Shown: positions 44,941-54,205, numbered from the stretch's first letter. The stretch is 64,000 nt of DNA from Ochrobactrum sp. RH2CCR150 (GCA_014138095.1 JACGXE010000014.1:45979-109978), one strand, 5' to 3'. A program made the numbers and translations. Notes: generated by a model not told the origin, from the letters alone.

Positions 44941-46044
44941 TTACTCGGCGGCCAGCGCCGCGTTGTCTTCCGCCTCTTCCAGTTCACGCACCAGCGGAAT
45001 GACGTGCTTGCCGAAATATTCGACCTCTTCCTGGAAATGCAGGAAGCCAAGCAGAATAAGGTCAGCACCCGCGCGCTTCAGCTTGACGACGCGTTCCGCC
45101 ACCTGCTGCGGCGTGCCGATGAGATTGGAGCGGAAGCCATCATTATATTGCACAAGGTCATCAAAACTGGACTTCGCCCAGTTGCCTTCGCCTTCCGGTG
45201 AAGATTTGCCCGCGTTCTTCACTTCGTGACCGAAGGCTTTGACCGCTTCGGGATTGGCCTTTTCGACAATCTCGGCCAAGACGGCCTTGGCCTCTTCTTC
45301 CGTGTCGCGCACGATGGCGAAGGCATTGACGCCCACACGAACTGAATGGTTGTTTTCCTTTGCCTTGGTCTGGATATCGTCAACCTGTTTGGCGATTTCC
45401 TCTGGCGTATTGCCATTGGTGAAATACCAGTCAGATACGCGCGATGCCATGTCGCGGGCTGCACGCGACGAACCGCCCTGGAAAATCTCCGGCTGCGGAT
45501 CGATGGGTTTGGGCTTCAGGGAATAATTGTTGAAACGATAGAAATCGCCGTGGAACGAATAGCTGTCCTCGGTCCAGATGCCACGCAGCGCGCGAATGAA
45601 TTCCTCCGAACGGCGGTAACGCTCATCGTGGTCGTACCACGGCTCGCCGATGGCATGGAACTCGCCACGGAACCAGCCGCTGACAATATTGACCGCAACG
45701 CGGCCATTGGTCAGATGATTGATCGTGGCAATCTGTTTGGCGGCAAGCGCCGGGTTCCACGGTCCGGGCAGAAGGGCGGCAATCACCTTCAGCGTCTTGG
45801 TGGATTCAAGAAGTGCGTGGCTGAAGGAAACCGATTCATGCTGGAACTCCGCACCGTAACCCGCAGTGAAACGAATCTGGCTCAGCGCATATTCAAAGCC
45901 GCTCGCCTCGGCGATCTGCGCGAGCTTGCGGTTATAATCGATCGTCCAGCTGGTGCGCTGTTCAATATTCGAGATGACGAGGCCGCCAGAGACATTTGGC
46001 ACCCAATAGGCGAATTTCACGGGATTTTTGCTGCGTTCTGTCAT
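44941..46044 (-). CDS. sfnG: FMNH2-dependent dimethylsulfone monooxygenase (SfnG)
   Basis: 367-residue luciferase-like TIM-barrel monooxygenase. Motifs FAYWVPNVSGGLVISNIEQR, TNGRVAVNIVSGWFRGEF, and IFQGGSSRAARDMASRVSDW match SfnG, which oxidises dimethylsulfone to methanesulfinate with FMNH2 and O2. The related SsuD/MsuD sulfonate monooxygenases are the main alternatives. It directly follows the FMN reductase gene (22 bp) and precedes the Liv-type ABC genes. Regulation by sulfur starvation is expected from the family, though no regulator is attached. Confidence 0.92.
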   Translation of the reverse strand: MTERSKNPVKFAYWVPNVSGGLVISNIEQRTSWTIDYNRKLAQIAEASGFEYALSQIRFTAGYGAEFQHESVSFSHALLESTKTLKVIAALLPGPWNPALAAKQIATINHLTNGRVAVNIVSGWFRGEFHAIGEPWYDHDERYRRSEEFIRALRGIWTEDSYSFHGDFYRFNNYSLKPKPIDPQPEIFQGGSSRAARDMASRVSDWYFTNGNTPEEIAKQVDDIQTKAKENNHSVRVGVNAFAIVRDTEEEAKAVLAEIVEKANPEAVKAFGHEVKNAGKSSPEGEGNWAKSSFDDLVQYNDGFRSNLIGTPQQVAERVVKLKRAGADLILLGFLHFQEEVEYFGKHVIPLVRELEEAEDNAALAAE

Positions 46045-46066
46045 GGCTCAACTCCTTAGGTCATCA

Positions 46067-46666
46067 TCAATTGGCAGCGATTTCGCCAGACACGATACGA
46101 AGAACCCCGTCGCCGGCACCAGTGGTCGCGTCGATACGGGAAATGGCAGGCGAAAGATCAAACAGCTCGAAAATTGCCCGCTCGATACGTGCTTCAACCG
46201 CGGGGTTGGACAGTGTATATTCCGTGAAATCCGCTTCCACTGCATAGATCGTCGTTGGAATTGTAACCGCGCCAAAAAAACCGAATAATGGACGAAACTG
46301 GTGTTCTAGCATCAAGCCGTGCAGAGGCGAACCGCCTGTCGCGGCAAGAACCACGCGCCTTCCCTGCAAGGCACGAAAATCAACCAGATCAAAGAGATGT
46401 TTCAGCGCGCCGGTATAGGATGCGCGATAGACAGGTGACCCGACCACCAGGACATCCGCCGCTTCTACGGCATCAACAATGGCTCGACCGGCCGCATCCA
46501 ACTGATCGGCGCGCAGCGCCCGGAACAGAACCGGTGCGGCATCAACCAAATCGATCCGGTCAATCTCAACATCCGCGCCGCGCGCGATGCCTTCGAGAAT
46601 TGCGTCGACGAGCCTCGCCGTACGCGACGGTCGCTTGACGCTGCCAAAGATGCCTAAAACCTTCAT
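46067..46666 (-). CDS. msuE: NAD(P)H-dependent FMN reductase (MsuE-like)
   Basis: 199 residues, flavodoxin-like fold. The FMN-binding N-terminus GIFGSVKRPSRTARLVDAIL and the loop VGSPVYRASYTGALKHLFDL are typical of MsuE/SsuE. It provides FMNH2 to SfnG and probably to the SfnB-like enzyme. First gene of the operon; aaggag lies 7 bp before its ATG. A repeat of the short phrase TGGSPLHGLMLEH marks the active-site loop found in the family. Confidence 0.92.
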   Translation of the reverse strand: MKVLGIFGSVKRPSRTARLVDAILEGIARGADVEIDRIDLVDAAPVLFRALRADQLDAAGRAIVDAVEAADVLVVGSPVYRASYTGALKHLFDLVDFRALQGRRVVLAATGGSPLHGLMLEHQFRPLFGFFGAVTIPTTIYAVEADFTEYTLSNPAVEARIERAIFELFDLSPAISRIDATTGAGDGVLRIVSGEIAAN

Positions 46667-46989
46667 ACAACCACTCCTTGTAGAGCTTATTGTCTATGGT
46701 TTTAGTAAACTATCAAAGATGACTATTCCAAAGTCGAGGACTTCAGGGGAATGGAATCCCTTCACTTGGGTGGAGACGAATAACGGTGGGATTATCTTGT
46801 AGCAGTGGAGGATGCCAAGTTCAGCCTACTGCGCCGGTTCATTGGGAAAGGTGTCGCATATTCTTTCTGTTTCGATGTGGACAAAGGTAAATCATTCGTC
46901 GAAAGAATGGGCGTGGCGAAAATGACAAATATCGAGGCAAAACGGACAATGAGCCCTGCAGCGGAGATGGCCTTCTGAATCATTCCGGC
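46667..46989. other. Intergenic region upstream of the organosulfur operon
   Basis: About 320 bp. It should carry the promoter of the msuE-sfnG-liv-sfnB operon. I find no sigma-54 element of quality (the sfn genes of pseudomonads use one) and no clear CysB site. From about 46990 rightwards the sequence becomes the relic of a GlxA-like regulator. Confidence 0.45.
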
Positions 46990-47850
46990 TGTCAGACGGC
47001 TGCGATATACCGCCTAACAGATCTATTTCGCATCGTCGGCGAGTGGAGCGGTAACAAGTCACGGTTCATTCGCGTGACTTACTGACAACCCAATGGAAGC
47101 AACGTCGAATGCATCTGGGACAGCTATCCGGATATGTCGCATAAATCGAGCTATCTGATTTCACCACCCAGCATCATCATGCCCGAACATATGGCGCCAG
47201 AACCCGTGGCTGCACGTTGGCTACGTGCACATCACGACGAAGGTGTGGTTTTATGTGCAGTTTGCGCGGGACTTTCGTTCTCGCAGAAGCCGGTCTGATA
47301 GACGGACGAGCGGCTACAACGTATTGGGCTTTTGCGGAACAGTCAGCGCGCCGGTTTCCCGTAGTTCTGGTCGCCACTGAACATATGGTGCTTGACGACT
47401 GCGATATCTTAACCGCAGGCGGCATTCTTGCATGGACCGATCTGGGCCTGACCATCGTCGAACGCGTCCTTGGCGCGGCCCTTCGCAGATTTCATTCCGA
47501 ATTTTGAGCACAATGACGATGCAATCCGGCGTGCACAGCATTATATTCACGCCCACACCCACCAGAACCTGATCCTATCGCAATTGTCAGCCATCGTCAG
47601 TATGACAGCGCGCACTTTTCTTCGTCGTTTTACGGCTGCCTGCGGCCATCGTCCGAATGAATATCTTCAACATGTTCGCGTATCCAAGGCGCGGGAAGCG
47701 CTGGAGCGTACACTCAACCCGCTCGGCAAAATCGCATGGGAGGTCGGTTACGAGGACCGCACTGCGTTCCGGAAACTGTTTTTCCGGCTAACTGGAATAT
47801 CACCCGCCACTTATAGGCAACGTTTCGGAATAAAAGACGCACGCGGCTGA
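46990..47850 (+). pseudogene. GlxA-type AraC-family regulator, inactivated
   Basis: Relics of a DJ-1/PfpI-plus-AraC regulator are readable in three frames. First part from about 46990: LTDLFRIVGEWSGNKSRFIR then an in-frame TGA near 47082, continuing ECIWDSYPDMSHKSSYLISP and LRAHHDEGVVLCAVCAGLSF. A frameshift near 47270 leads to LAEAGLIDGRAATTYWAFAE and ILTAGGILAWTDLGLTIVER; another near 47480 to the AraC domain (DFIPNFEHNDDAIRRAQHYI, LSAIVSMTARTFLRRFTAAC, IAWEVGYEDRTAFRKLFFRL). The first about 40 residues are not recognisable. With one nonsense and two frameshifts it is dead. Confidence 0.85.
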
Positions 47851-48068
47851 CAGGGCACGCGATATATATTCTCCATCGACGTCGATGCTGCATCCTTTTC
47901 CGTATCAGTATCAGCCTGCGCGAAGCCGAAGAAATAATGGGGTACTAACTTGTTAGCTGAACACACTGCTTCTGAGAGCCGGGTACGAGACGGTCTGGAC
48001 AATACCTAAAATGCGGAAGGGGCCGGAAACTGCCCCCCCCAACGAAATCCCGTATGAACCTGCTTTGT

Positions 48069-49187
48069 TTATTTGCCCGCGGCCTGAGCGGCATAGACGT
48101 AACTGTCGTAGGTGTATTCGGCGACACGAAACCATTCGAAGCCTTCGTCACGGAATTTCTTCCAGCTTGGGTAGATCTTCGCCCAGGCTGGGTTCTTCTC
48201 ATTATACTCGGCATAGAGTTCAAACGTAACCTTGTAAGCTGCATCCAGTACATCGCGTGGCAGCGGTTTGAGTTGAACGCCTTTCGATACCAGCGAGCGG
48301 ATCGCCGCCGTGTTTTTCACGTCATAGAGCGAGATCATGTTCTGCGTTGCGGCCTGTGCAGCCGTATTCAGCGCCACTTTGTAAGCTTCCGGCAGGCTTT
48401 CATATTGCTGCTTGTTGACGAAGAAATGCACCGAAGCGCCGCCCTCCCAGAAGGCCGGATAGTAGTAATAGGGTGCGATCTGGTAGAAGCCGAGCTTTTC
48501 ATCGTCATAGGGACCGACCCATTCGGCCGCATCGATGGTTCCGCGCTCCAGCGACGGATAGATGTCGCCGCCCGGAAGCTGCTGCGGCACGACACCAAGG
48601 CGCGACATGACCTCGCCGGCCACGCCGGCAATGCGCATTTTCAGACCTTTCAGGTCCTCGAGACTCTTGATTTCCTTGCGATACCAGCCGCCCATCTGCG
48701 CAGCGGTGTTGCCGCCGACGATGCCGACAACACCGTAATCGGACAGGAATTCATTATAAAGTTCATTGCCGCCGCCATGATAGAGCCATGCATTTTGCAG
48801 GCGCGTATTCATGCCGAAGGGGATGGCCGTGCCGATCGCGAAAGCCGGGTTCTTGCCCGTGAAATAATAGCCACATGTATGCGCAATTTCGACCGTATTG
48901 GCCTGCACTGCGTCGATTGCCTGCGGACCGGGCACCAGTTCGCCTGCCTGAAACACCTGAATCTGGAACTTGCCATCCGTCATCTTCGACAAGGCGTTGG
49001 CCATATAGACAGCGCCGCCATAGATCGTGTCGAGATTGTTCGGAAAGCCCGATGTCAAACGCCAGCGCAAGGTTGGCAGTTCATCCGCAATGGCTGGCGT
49101 AGCAAGTGCCGCGCCGCTTGTTGCGGCTGCGGCACCAATGGCAGCGCCCTTGGTCAGAAATGTACGGCGATTCAAACCCTGTTTCAT
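48069..49187 (-). CDS. takP: TRAP transporter substrate-binding protein, TakP-like (2-oxoacid)
   Basis: 372 residues with a twin-arginine signal (LNRRTFLTKGAAIGAAAATS, cleaved near IADE). The sequence follows Rhodobacter TakP closely: WRLTSGFPNNLDTIYGGAVY, AQMGGWYRKEIKSLEDLKGL, and GGDIYPSLERGTIDAAEWVG. TakP binds pyruvate and other 2-oxoacids with Na+, using a Gln and an Arg that appear here in AAQMGG and LKMRIAG. It is the third gene of the operon takQ-takM-takP. Tat export is shared with TakP-group proteins. Confidence 0.9.
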   Translation of the reverse strand: MKQGLNRRTFLTKGAAIGAAAATSGAALATPAIADELPTLRWRLTSGFPNNLDTIYGGAVYMANALSKMTDGKFQIQVFQAGELVPGPQAIDAVQANTVEIAHTCGYYFTGKNPAFAIGTAIPFGMNTRLQNAWLYHGGGNELYNEFLSDYGVVGIVGGNTAAQMGGWYRKEIKSLEDLKGLKMRIAGVAGEVMSRLGVVPQQLPGGDIYPSLERGTIDAAEWVGPYDDEKLGFYQIAPYYYYPAFWEGGASVHFFVNKQQYESLPEAYKVALNTAAQAATQNMISLYDVKNTAAIRSLVSKGVQLKPLPRDVLDAAYKVTFELYAEYNEKNPAWAKIYPSWKKFRDEGFEWFRVAEYTYDSYVYAAQAAGK

Positions 49188-49249
49188 GTCTTCCTCCTCT
49201 AAGACGATTGATCATAAATGACCCGCGCAGTGACTGGTCTCCCCTATCC

Positions 49250-50812
49250 TCACTGCGCAGGCTTTTCCGGTTGTCCGAAACTTGGCGGCGGCGACCCGAA
49301 CGATGGCGCGGGCAGCGGTTCCGTGGACGGCGAAGGCGCACCGAAGGGGGCGGGCGCATTGCCGAACGGGTTGCCACCGCCCGCATCTGGCATAGGAACA
49401 TTAATCTGGATCGCAGACGGATCAGCCACCGGGTGGCTCGACTTATAATGGGTAACTATCCCCGGAAAGGCGATAATGATGGCGACCATGACCAGTTGGA
49501 TCAGCAGGAACGGGATCGACCCCATATAGATCTGGCCGGACGTGACTGGCTGTATCGTGGCGCCCGTCACCTTGTCCTTATAGGCGCGCGACGGCGCCAC
49601 TGAGCGCAAATAGAACAGCGAGAACCCGAATGGCGGATGCATGAACGAGGTCTGCATGTTCATGGCCAGCATGACGCCGAACCAGACGAGATCGATGCCG
49701 AGAGCGTCGGCCACCGGCGCCAGAAGCGGGATGATGATGAAGGCCAGCTCGAAATAATCGAGGAAGAAGGCCAGCACGAAGACGAGAAGATTGGCGACGA
49801 TCAGAAAGCCTACTTCACCACCCGGAATGGACGTCATCAGATGCTCGACCCAGACGTGGCCGTTAACGCCATAGAAGGTGAGCGAGAAGACGCGCGCGCC
49901 CAACAGAATGAAGATGACGAAGGACGAAAGCTTCGCCGTGGCGTAAAGCGCCGAGGTCAGCATCTTGATGTTCAGGCGGCCGTTGATGATGGCCAGCAAC
50001 AAGGCGCCAACAGCGCCCATCGCGCCGCCTTCCGTAGGCGTGGCGACGCCAATAAAGATCGTGCCCAAAACGAGAAAAATCAGCACTAGCGGCGGAACAA
50101 GCGAGACCACTACTCTCTGCGCCAGTTTCCATCCCTTCAAGGTGCGGGCGTGCGGCGGCAGTGCTGGTACGGTTTCCGGCCGCAGAATCGACATCCCTAT
50201 GATGAAAGCGCAATAGACGCCGACCAGCATCAAACCCGGCACCAGCGCACCCTTATACATGTCGCCGACCGACCGACCAAGCTGGTCGGCCAGAACGATC
50301 AGAACAAGGCTTGGCGGAATGATCTGCGCCAATGTGCCGGAAGCAGCAATGGTGCCGCTTGCCACCTTGCGATCATAACCGTAGCGCAGCATGATCGGCA
50401 GCGAGATGAGCCCCATCGAGATCACCGAAGCAGCAACGACACCTGTGGTCGCAGCCAAAAGTGCGCCGACGATAATCACCGCAAAGGCCAGACCGCCGCG
50501 CACGGGGCCGAACAGCTGCCCGATCGTGTCGAGCAGATCTTCCGCCATGCCACTTCGTTCCAATATCAACCCCATGAAGGTGAAGAAGGGGATCGCAAGC
50601 AGGGTTTCGTTCGACATCTGCCCGAATATGCGGTCCGGAATAGCGCCGAATAGATTGACCGGGAGAAGCCCCATTTCGATGCCGACAAAGCCGAAGGCAA
50701 AGCCGACGAAAGCCAGAGCAAAAGCCACCGGATAGCCGAGCAAAAGCACAACGACCAGCGACAGAAACATGAGTGGCGCAAGATTTTCTGCGAAGAAAGC
50801 AACCATATCCAT
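49250..50812 (-). CDS. takM: TRAP transporter large permease (DctM/TakM-like) with a Pro-rich tail
   Basis: 520 residues. The first about 455 form the 12-helix DctM domain: MFLSLVVVLLLGYPVAFALA, MGLISLPIMLRYGYDRKVAS, QIIPPSLVLIVLADQLGRS. The last about 60 residues (after VTHYKSSHPVAD) are a Pro/Gly/Ser-rich tail (GGGNPFGNAPAPFGAPSPST) absent from most DctM proteins, probably cytoplasmic or periplasmic and disordered. Its start lies 5 bp after the takQ stop with gaggggg as ribosome site. Confidence 0.9.
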   Translation of the reverse strand: MDMVAFFAENLAPLMFLSLVVVLLLGYPVAFALAFVGFAFGFVGIEMGLLPVNLFGAIPDRIFGQMSNETLLAIPFFTFMGLILERSGMAEDLLDTIGQLFGPVRGGLAFAVIIVGALLAATTGVVAASVISMGLISLPIMLRYGYDRKVASGTIAASGTLAQIIPPSLVLIVLADQLGRSVGDMYKGALVPGLMLVGVYCAFIIGMSILRPETVPALPPHARTLKGWKLAQRVVVSLVPPLVLIFLVLGTIFIGVATPTEGGAMGAVGALLLAIINGRLNIKMLTSALYATAKLSSFVIFILLGARVFSLTFYGVNGHVWVEHLMTSIPGGEVGFLIVANLLVFVLAFFLDYFELAFIIIPLLAPVADALGIDLVWFGVMLAMNMQTSFMHPPFGFSLFYLRSVAPSRAYKDKVTGATIQPVTSGQIYMGSIPFLLIQLVMVAIIIAFPGIVTHYKSSHPVADPSAIQINVPMPDAGGGNPFGNAPAPFGAPSPSTEPLPAPSFGSPPPSFGQPEKPAQ

Positions 50813-50817
50813 CCCCC

Positions 50818-51366
50818 TCAGAGCGCTTGCGCTTCAGCATCTTCGGTGGCGACGGCATCGGGTATCCGCCCCTGAAGAATGGCAATGCGCTTGATCAGTT
50901 CGGACAGGCCCTGCAAGGCCAGCAATCCGAAACCGATAGGGATGAGCAACCAGACCGGCCAGAGCACCAGCCCGCCAGTATTGTTCGAGGTTTCACCGCT
51001 GGCGATCTTCGCTTCCACGATGGGCCAGGAGAGATAGATCGTGATGAAGCAGAAGGGCAGCAGGAAGAAGATCGTGCCGAAAATCTCCACCAGCAGCTGC
51101 GTGCGCCGCGAGTAACGGCTGTAAAGCAGATCGACTTTCACATGTTCGCTGTGCAGCAGCGTATAGCCCGCGGCGATCAGGAAAACAGCCGAGAACAGAT
51201 ACCACTGCGCTTCCAGCCATGCGTTGGAACTGAGATTGAAAAGCTTGCGCGAAACCGCATTGATGGCGCTGATCAGCACCGCCACGAGTATCAACCAGGA
51301 TACTGCTTTTCCGATGAAATCATTGGCCGCGTCGATAGCGCGCGACAACGCCAGCAAAACTGACAT
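50818..51366 (-). CDS. takQ: TRAP transporter small permease (DctQ/TakQ-like)
   Basis: 182 residues, four membrane segments: FIGKAVSWLILVAVLISAIN, WYLFSAVFLIAAGYTLLHSE, LVEIFGTIFFLLPFCFITIY and a C-terminal VLWPVWLLIPIGFGLLALQG. The family mark VKVDLLYSRYSRRTQLLVEI is present. It forms the small membrane subunit with DctM. First gene of the operon; ggaggagagga precedes ATG 51366. Confidence 0.9.
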   Translation of the reverse strand: MSVLLALSRAIDAANDFIGKAVSWLILVAVLISAINAVSRKLFNLSSNAWLEAQWYLFSAVFLIAAGYTLLHSEHVKVDLLYSRYSRRTQLLVEIFGTIFFLLPFCFITIYLSWPIVEAKIASGETSNNTGGLVLWPVWLLIPIGFGLLALQGLSELIKRIAILQGRIPDAVATEDAEAQAL

Positions 51367-51528
51367 TGCTCCTCTCCTCCTTGTTCGGCCTCCTCAAGCC
51401 GTTTTCTTGAAGGATAGGTGCGGGGAAACTCACCCGCAAGCAGACGATAGTCGCAAGCGGCACACACTACCCACTAGTGGGTAATCAAGGGGCGATTCAC
51501 CGCCGAAATATCCAGAATATGGTCTATT

Positions 51529-52170
51529 TTACTGTCCAGCTATACTGAGTCTATTTTCGATGGCATAGCGCGTAAGGCCGGCGGTGCTGGCAATACCGAG
51601 TTTCTTTTTGATATTCTTGCGGTGAGTCTCGACCGTTGCTTCCGATATGCCGAGTTTCGAAGCAATCTCACGGTTGCTGCTACCTTCGGCAACCAGAACC
51701 AGAACGTCGTTTTCCCGCGACGACAGGCCTTCCGCCTTCTTCTCGGCACTGTCGAGAAGTGCTTCCGAAACGCCGGACGAAAAGTAGGTTCCACCCGACG
51801 CAACCGCATGGATGGCGGCAACGATTTCATTCGTTGAAACATCCTTCAGGATGTAACCCGAAGCGCCGCGCATGATCGATGTCGAAATGTACTCGCGACT
51901 GTCATGCATGGAGAGCATCAGAATCCGTGTACCCGGCAATTGTCGCTTGAACAGCTCGATGGCGTCGATACCATTAAGAAGCGGCATATTAATATCCATC
52001 AACACAACGTCAGGCTTGACCGTTTGAGCCATTTCGAATGCCAGACGCGCATTCGACGCAGCGCCCGTAATTTCGATATCATCATAGGTCTCAAGCACTG
52101 CGCGCAATCCGTCGAGCACCAGAGGGTGATTGTCGACCAGCAATACACGTATCTTGCATTCTTTCGTCAT
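51529..52170 (-). CDS. NarL/FixJ-type response regulator
   Basis: 213 residues. Receiver domain 1-125 with D59 (VVLMDINMPLLNGIDAIELF) and acidic D13 in LLVDNHP. The LuxR-type HTH lies at about 148-208 (GLSSRENDVLVLVAEGSSNR, EIASKLGISEATVETHRKNI). It overlaps the kinase gene stop by 4 bp, so it is the partner of the next gene, and lies just downstream of the takQMP start region, 160 bp away. It probably controls the TRAP operon. Confidence 0.93.
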   Translation of the reverse strand: MTKECKIRVLLVDNHPLVLDGLRAVLETYDDIEITGAASNARLAFEMAQTVKPDVVLMDINMPLLNGIDAIELFKRQLPGTRILMLSMHDSREYISTSIMRGASGYILKDVSTNEIVAAIHAVASGGTYFSSGVSEALLDSAEKKAEGLSSRENDVLVLVAEGSSNREIASKLGISEATVETHRKNIKKKLGIASTAGLTRYAIENRLSIAGQ

Positions 52171-53579
52171 GCGACTTCCGGGTTGAATAGTGGCGGCTTC
52201 AACATTGGCGGTTTCGTCATCGGTCTTTCGACTGCCGAAAGCGGCAGGCGCGCGGTCAACTGCGTACCATCACTGCCGGTTTCCACCAAGAGCACACCGC
52301 CGAAATGTGCCATGCGTTCCTGCATATTTCGCAGGCCGAGCCCCGATGTTGCACCTTTCAGATCCTGCCCGGCAAAACCATTGCCATTGTCGGTCACCGT
52401 CATCGTCACGCACCCGTTCGAATCCCAAAGTCGCACACCGACCGCTCTCGCGCCTGCATGACGCTCGATATTCGTCAGTGCCTCCTGTGCAACCCGGTAA
52501 AGCGCCGTGCTCGGCTCCGGTTTCAGATTGACACGCAGTGTATCCGCTTCAAAACGGATTTTAATGTCTGTCCGTTCCGCGAAGTGCTCGAACAGTGCCT
52601 TTAGCGCTACCGTCATACCCAGATCGTCAAGAATGCGCGGCCGCAGATCATGCGATAGACGCCGCACTTCCTTGATGGCACCATTCAGCACATCAGCTGC
52701 CTTCTCAATGGCTTTGGGCGCACTCTCACTGCCCGTATTCACCTGACGGCTGGCCAGATCGATGGCATAGCGCACGCCGACCAGATTCTGCGAAATGCCA
52801 TCGTGCAGTTCCCGGGCCAGACGCGCGCGTTCCTCCTCTTGCGTATCGATGATACGCTGAGCAAGCTCCTTAAGCTTGTTGTCGGCCATACGCCGCTCGC
52901 GCAGGTTCAACAACATACATGTCGCGAAAACCAGCATGACCGCAGGCACGGCGATGAGACTGACCACGAGAAACGTGGTGCGGATATTGGCGCGAAAATC
53001 GGCATTGGCCGCCGCTGTCTGGGCGTAAACATCATCCAGATAGACACCGGTTCCGAGCATCCATTTCCACTTGTCGAGACCGACAGCAAAAGACAGCTTG
53101 TCGGCCATCTCGCCGCTTGATGGCTTTTCCCATTTATACTGGTGCAGCCCCCCGCCCTGCTTCGCCTTGTCGATCAAATTGGCAATGACATGATCACCAT
53201 CTGGATCGACCAGATCCAGCCAATTCTGACCCGGACGAAAGGTCTGGCGCGGATGAACAACATTATTGCCCTCATAATCATAGACAAAGAAATAACCATC
53301 GCGCCCGTAATCCAGCGATGTGAGAATACTCGTCACCTTCCGCATGGCCTCAGTGTCATCAGGACCAGCATCGTCATAGATTTTCTGGATCGCAGACAGA
53401 GCCAGATTGGTGAGGTTCAGAAGTTCAGTCTCCTTCGCCTTCAGCATGTTTTGTTCAAAGGTCGTGATGCTGCTCTGCACGAGATTGGCCGATTGCCACG
53501 TGATAAATGCCGTGACCGTCAAGATGGCGACAATCAAGGGCACAATAGCCAATGCCAGAATCTGATATCGAAGCGTCAC
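52167..53579 (-). CDS. Sensor histidine kinase with Cache domain (HisKA_3 type)
   Basis: 470 residues. First membrane segment at about 9-27 (IVPLIVAILTVTAFITW), a single periplasmic Cache (sCache_2) sensor with TSLDYGRDGYFFVYDYEGNN and VHPRQTFRPGQNWLDLVD, a second membrane segment near 205-225, then HisKA_3 with phospho-His in RLARELHDGISQNLVGVRYA, and a compact HATPase (TVTDNGNGFAGQDLKGATSG). sCache_2 proteins bind small acids such as pyruvate or acetate. With the overlapping NarL-type regulator it likely tunes the neighbouring 2-oxoacid TRAP transporter. Confidence 0.92.
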   Translation of the reverse strand: MTLRYQILALAIVPLIVAILTVTAFITWQSANLVQSSITTFEQNMLKAKETELLNLTNLALSAIQKIYDDAGPDDTEAMRKVTSILTSLDYGRDGYFFVYDYEGNNVVHPRQTFRPGQNWLDLVDPDGDHVIANLIDKAKQGGGLHQYKWEKPSSGEMADKLSFAVGLDKWKWMLGTGVYLDDVYAQTAAANADFRANIRTTFLVVSLIAVPAVMLVFATCMLLNLRERRMADNKLKELAQRIIDTQEEERARLARELHDGISQNLVGVRYAIDLASRQVNTGSESAPKAIEKAADVLNGAIKEVRRLSHDLRPRILDDLGMTVALKALFEHFAERTDIKIRFEADTLRVNLKPEPSTALYRVAQEALTNIERHAGARAVGVRLWDSNGCVTMTVTDNGNGFAGQDLKGATSGLGLRNMQERMAHFGGVLLVETGSDGTQLTARLPLSAVERPMTKPPMLKPPLFNPEVA

Positions 53580-53902
53580 GCCTAGCTCCTCCCAACTTCG
53601 CCGGACAGCTTATGAGCAACAACTCTAAAGCTCAGTTCCCGATGACGGAAGAGGTGATATGCAAAGCTGCTTGGGCTTCGCTCAGTCTGGACACGGACTA
53701 ACGTTCGGCCCAACCGCGCGAACGCGGAATCGCGGACACGGAGATGTCATGCGGATCGTCTCCAGCCAGTTTGACGATCCAACGGTTCATATCGTGGTTC
53801 TAAAGAAGCATCCCGACTGGCAATACGCCCCGAATTGGCAACCATACTCTTGATTATAACGCATTGAAAATACGTCACTATTAGTATCGCCGTCAGATTT
53901 AC
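53580..53902. other. Intergenic region upstream of the sensor kinase
   Basis: About 320 bp. It holds the promoter of the kinase/regulator pair. A 64-codon plus-strand frame at 53659 has no recognisable domain; I do not call it a gene. Nothing else is seen. Confidence 0.45.
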
Positions 53903-54205
53903 TCAGGTTTCTATTTGCAACAATTGCCAAGTTTGGATATCTCGTGGCCGTGTCAGCAGATCATCAAGAGCCGCATGCCATTCAGCGCGATAAGGACGAT
54001 GGAGTTGAACATTTAACACGTCGAGCCGGTCAGTCCAGGTTTCGTGCAACTGGAAGACGTCAGGTCGCTCCGCATCGACGTGAAGTGCGGCATGAACGAA
54101 GGTTTCTTCGTGCCGCATGGCATCAATTACCGCGCCCAGCAGTGAGCAGAATCGCTCACGTTTATCTGGCTTGACGTGAAAGGTGATGACATATGTCTCG
54201 CTCAT
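53903..54205 (-). CDS. Antibiotic biosynthesis monooxygenase-fold (YgiN-like) small protein
   Basis: 100 residues with the ABM ferredoxin-like fold: VITFHVKPDKRERFCSLLGA at the start, ALHVDAERPDVFQLHETWTD in the middle. Members are cofactor-free monooxygenases acting on quinols or aromatic rings, or heme oxygenases (IsdG). It is followed downstream by nothing close; upstream lies the NTF2-like gene (41 bp), so both may be one unit divergent from the XRE regulator. Confidence 0.85.
   Translation of the reverse strand: MSETYVITFHVKPDKRERFCSLLGAVIDAMRHEETFVHAALHVDAERPDVFQLHETWTDRLDVLNVQLHRPYRAEWHAALDDLLTRPRDIQTWQLLQIET

Noticed and set aside
44572..45201. A 209-codon plus-strand frame
   Set aside because: Antisense to livG and sfnG, both certain by motif and context.
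48026..48050. Terminator after takP
   Set aside because: A run of eight C and a GGGGC/GCCCC pairing is present, but the stem is only 5 bp and no clear T-run follows.
48054..49202. A 382-codon plus-strand open frame
   Set aside because: It lies wholly antisense to the well-supported TakP gene; long mirrored frames are common in GC-biased coding DNA, and it has no recognisable motif.
53659..53853. A 64-codon plus-strand frame
   Set aside because: Short, no recognisable domain, no strong ribosome site; not listed as a gene.
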